A DNA stretch of 47,795 nt from positions 1 to 47,795 of the forward strand of contig NZ_JAKGAO010000008.1 in the NCBI RefSeq assembly GCF_021532315.1, given 5' to 3'. How positions within the stretch are numbered: position 1 is the first letter of the stretch; each line of letters opens with the position of its first letter. The position numbers and the translations under genes were made by a program. This document shows positions 47,789 through 47,795 of the stretch, piece by piece. The DNA is from Paenibacillus tarimensis (GTDB lineage Bacteria > Bacillota > Bacilli > Paenibacillales > Paenibacillaceae). The notes under the pieces are model-generated. The model had not been told where the DNA came from. It saw only the letters and a list, made by a program, of their open reading frames with translations, and did not search any database.

Positions 47789-47795
47789 TTGTTTC

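Noticed and set aside
1-47795. CRISPR array, prophage, insertion sequence or integrative element
   Set aside because: No regularly spaced repeats, transposase, integrase or phage structural motifs were seen; the tRNA genes show no duplicated 3' ends as attachment sites.

Overview
This window looks like chromosomal DNA of a Paenibacillus-type, endospore-forming, motile Firmicute of moderate GC. The basis is the gene content: a CmpA-like sporulation peptide, GpsB, a YesM/YesN-type two-component pair, SLH-domain surface protein, class Ib nrdIEF, Gram-positive-style ribosome binding sites, frequent TTG/GTG starts and cre boxes. I see no phage, insertion sequence, CRISPR array or replication origin.

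Layout. 1-9.2 kb: ordinary housekeeping and small conserved genes (a TPR protein tail, a cupredoxin, DedA, a thioredoxin-like protein, an MBL hydrolase, Tex, an Rrf2 regulator beside a nitroreductase, CmpA, SprT). 9.2-10.0 kb: five tRNA genes in two clusters (Asn-Ser and Glu-Lys-Leu), each with its own promoter and terminator. 10-18 kb: a chemoreceptor behind a sigma-D-like promoter, a MATE pump, a decayed gltD, gpsB, small conserved genes, and a class II fumarase whose promoter contains a near-perfect Fur box. 18-22 kb: nrdI-nrdE-nrdF behind two NrdR boxes spaced 31 bp centre to centre.

22.8-35.8 kb is the most distinctive part, a beta-mannan (or glucomannan) oligosaccharide utilisation locus. 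A YesM-type kinase and a substrate-binding lipoprotein without its own permeases form one operon, followed by a LacI regulator. A leftward operon encodes an intracellular GH113 mannanase, a cellobiose 2-epimerase and a GH130 mannosyl-glucose phosphorylase. Divergently, a second, paralogous binding protein, two permeases and a YesN-type response regulator run rightward. An orphan LytTR protein closes the locus. cre-like sites lie at the kinase, lacI, mannanase, transporter and LytTR promoters. The inferred route is import of manno-oligosaccharides, cleavage to mannobiose, epimerisation to mannosyl-glucose, and phosphorolysis to mannose-1-phosphate plus glucose. A class I mannose-6-phosphate isomerase gene lies further along, at 44-45 kb; phosphomannomutase and an ATPase for the transporter are not in the window. 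My main hypothesis is that the first binding protein is the ligand-sensing third component of the kinase/regulator pair.

36-47.8 kb: msrAB, a 1,781-residue SLH-anchored surface protein with a calcineurin-like phosphoesterase core, a PNPOx-like stress protein, the remains of an MHYT-type histidine kinase, manA, a VOC protein, the tRNA-modification pair mnmL/mnmM (ytqA/ytqB), and a small conserved ORF. Three pseudogenes or remnants (permease tail, gltD, MHYT kinase) point to local gene decay. All assignments are from reading sequence motifs; no database search was run.
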